Part shown: piece after piece, positions 4,618-6,224 of the stretch
How the letters are laid out: each line of letters starts with the position of its first letter
How positions within the stretch are numbered: the first letter of the stretch is position 1
NCBI GenBank assembly: GCA_900552545.1
Contig: USAL01000111.1
Coordinates: 1 to 6,224, forward strand
Length of the DNA: 6,224 bases
DNA from: an uncultured Sutterella sp.
Lineage (GTDB): Bacteria; Pseudomonadota; Gammaproteobacteria; Burkholderiales; Burkholderiaceae_F
Direction: 5' to 3'
Position numbers and translations under genes: made by a program
Notes under the pieces: generated by a model
Database searches by the model: none
Told to the model about the DNA's origin: nothing
Seen by the model: the letters and a program-made list of their open reading frames with translations, nothing else

Positions 4618-6224
4618 TTACGTCGGATCTGGGCGCAGCGGATTGATGACGGCGCGAATGGCGTTGAGCCTTGCGTCAAGGCTCTCCGTCGTAATCGTCA
4701 TCTTGAGCCGGTCGCCCGGAAGCATGCGCAGGTCGCGGCGGCTTTGCAGGAGTTCAAAGAACTTCTTCGGATCAAACGTCGGGTGCGGCGCAAAGGTAAA
4801 GATGATCGCCGTGTCGGCCGCATCGATCTTCTTGACGCCGATCTCGGTGCACGAAAGCCGCAGGCGGTGCGTCATCACGAGTGCGCGGGCAGCCTCGGGG
4901 AGCTTGCCGTAACGGTCGACCAGGTCGTCTACGACGGCTTCGAGCTCCGTGCGGGTGTTGGCCGCAGCAAGGCGCTTATAAAACGACAGCCGCGCGCTCA
5001 CGTCGGCAATGTAGTCCGAGGGCAGCAGCGCCGGATGGTGCAGGTTGATTTCGGTAAGCGTCTCAAAGGGCTTCTCGAAATCGGGCTCCTTGCCCTGCTG
5101 AAGGGCCTTCACCGCGCTCTTGAGCATCTGCGTGTAGAGGTCAAAGCCCACCTGCGCCATTTCGCCGCTTTGCTCGTCGCCCAAAACCTCGCCCGCGCCG
5201 CGGATTTCAAGGTCGTGCATCGAGAGATAAAAGCCGCTTCCGAGGTCTTCGAGGTTTTGGATGGCCTCAAGGCGCCGTTGGGCGTTCTTCGTGATGGCTT
5301 CGTCGCCTGGCGTCAAGAGATACGCGTAGGCCTGATGGTGCGAGCGTCCGACGCGGCCGCGAAGCTGATGCAGCTGCGCGAGACCAAATCGGTCCGCGCG
5401 GTGGATGATGATCGTATTGGCAATCGGAATGTCGATGCCCGTTTCAATGATCGTCGTGCACACCAGAAGGTTGAAGCTCTGGCGGTAGAACTCGCGCATG
5501 ACGTGCTCAAGCTCGCGTTCGCTCATCTGTCCGTGTGCGACGGCAATGCGCGCCTCGGGGACGAGCTCGCGCAGCACCTGCGCGCGATGCTCGATCGTCG
5601 CGACGTCGTTGTGAAGGAAATAGACCTGGCCGCCGCGCTTTAATTCGCGCACGATGGCCTCGCGAATCAGTTCCTTAGATTCGCGCCGCACGAAGGTCTT
5701 GATCGCGAGGCGCTTTTCGGGCGCCGTGGCAATGACCGAGAAGTCGCGGATGCCTTCTAGGCTCATTGCCAACGTACGGGGAATGGGCGTTGCGGTAAGC
5801 GTGAGCACGTCCACTTCGCTTCGAAGCGACTTCAAGCGCTCCTTCTGGCGCACGCCGAAGCGGTGCTCCTCGTCGATGACGACAAGCCCGAGGCGATTGA
5901 AGCTCACCTTTTCGCCAAGAAGCTTGTGCGTGCCGATGGCAATGTCAACCGTCCCGTTTGCCAGGCCCTCCAGGGCCTCGGTCGTTTGCTTTCCGGTGCG
6001 AAAGCGCGACATGAGCGCAATCTTCACGGGCCAGGCGGCAAAGCGGTCGCGGAAGGTCTGAGCGTGCTGCTCGGTCAGAAGAGTCGTCGGGCAAAGGACC
6101 GCCACCTGCTTTCCATTCATTACGGCGATGAAGGCCGCGCGTAGCGCCACTTCCGTTTTGCCAAAGCCCACGTCGCCGCACACGAGTCTGTCCATCGGAC
6201 GGCCCGAGTGCATGTCGGCGATGA
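4618..6224 (-). CDS. mfd: Transcription-repair coupling factor Mfd, C-terminal part
   Basis: Mfd is the DNA translocase that pushes stalled RNA polymerase off damaged DNA and recruits the UvrAB repair machinery. Only the C-terminal ~534 residues of a protein normally about 1,150 long are here; the frame stays open past the window edge (IAD before MHSGRPMDRL), so the Met at 6213 is not the start. Numbered from that Met, the RecG-like helicase motifs are Walker A GDVGFGKTE (13-21), the DEEH box (114-117), TLTATPIPRTL (138-148), GQMSERE (228-234), TTIIETGIDIP (253-263) and QLRGRVGRS (283-291). RGAGEVLGDEQSG (338-350) follows in the translocase region. The C-terminal D7 domain (about 385-525, starting EINLHHPALLPSDYI) is complete. 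All motifs look intact. It is the first of four minus-strand genes, with serB 60 bases downstream. Confidence 0.97.
   Translation of the reverse strand, partial: IADMHSGRPMDRLVCGDVGFGKTEVALRAAFIAVMNGKQVAVLCPTTLLTEQHAQTFRDRFAAWPVKIALMSRFRTGKQTTEALEGLANGTVDIAIGTHKLLGEKVSFNRLGLVVIDEEHRFGVRQKERLKSLRSEVDVLTLTATPIPRTLAMSLEGIRDFSVIATAPEKRLAIKTFVRRESKELIREAIVRELKRGGQVYFLHNDVATIEHRAQVLRELVPEARIAVAHGQMSERELEHVMREFYRQSFNLLVCTTIIETGIDIPIANTIIIHRADRFGLAQLHQLRGRVGRSHHQAYAYLLTPGDEAITKNAQRRLEAIQNLEDLGSGFYLSMHDLEIRGAGEVLGDEQSGEMAQVGFDLYTQMLKSAVKALQQGKEPDFEKPFETLTEINLHHPALLPSDYIADVSARLSFYKRLAAANTRTELEAVVDDLVDRYGKLPEAARALVMTHRLRLSCTEIGVKKIDAADTAIIFTFAPHPTFDPKKFFELLQSRRDLRMLPGDRLKMTITTESLDARLNAIRAVINPLRPDPT

Noticed and set aside
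4600..5643. 347-aa plus-strand open frame opposite mfd
   Set aside because: It is rich in Arg, Ala and Val with no domain features, and is fully antisense to conserved Mfd motifs. Such frames are expected opposite high-GC genes.
6211..6213. ATG at 6213 as the start of mfd
   Set aside because: The residues upstream (IAD) continue the conserved Mfd sequence before the Walker A motif. A start here would remove the rest of the translocase and all N-terminal domains.

Overview
The window is GC-rich bacterial chromosome, with strong third-position G/C bias and long shadow frames opposite the real genes. A Betaproteobacterium of the Burkholderiales is the best guess. The mfd-serB neighbourhood fits that order, and surface-type repeat proteins of the kind seen here are common in gut genomes, which makes a Sutterellaceae-like gut organism plausible. 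This assignment is inferred from gene content, not proven.

Layout. Bases 1-1025 (+) hold the 3' part of a Cu(I)-exporting P-type ATPase gene (copA type). Its frame runs through a Cys-containing linker into a C-terminal copper-binding HMA domain. A good Shine-Dalgarno sequence and ATG sit exactly at the start of that HMA domain, so the gene may also make a free CopZ-like chaperone. Bases 1026-1171 are the convergent intergenic region, with a strong long-armed hairpin flanked by an A run and a T run, probably a terminator serving both strands. All the remaining genes lie on the minus strand. In transcription order they are mfd (4618-6224, cut by the window edge), serB (3649-4557), a 466-residue protein (2134-3534) and a 310-residue protein (1172-2104).

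The last two are the unusual part. They belong to one family. Each module is a PKD-like beta domain (DWGDG motif, later H-S/A-Y) followed by a PLPxL/LPVL stretch and tandem repeats of about 26 residues, consensus roughly LFa-n-x4-sF-x2-TFA-x-s-x-L-x2-IP-x2. The larger protein carries two such modules. The smaller one carries a single module whose DWGDG motif has decayed but whose repeat block is longer. Neither shows a signal peptide, membrane segment or sorting signal, and their function is unknown.

Working together: mfd (transcription-coupled repair) and serB (last step of serine synthesis) are housekeeping genes probably co-transcribed. The repeat-protein pair is a downstream accessory unit separated from serB by 114 bases. 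The copper ATPase is an independent, convergent unit. No RNA genes, mobile elements or CRISPR arrays were seen.
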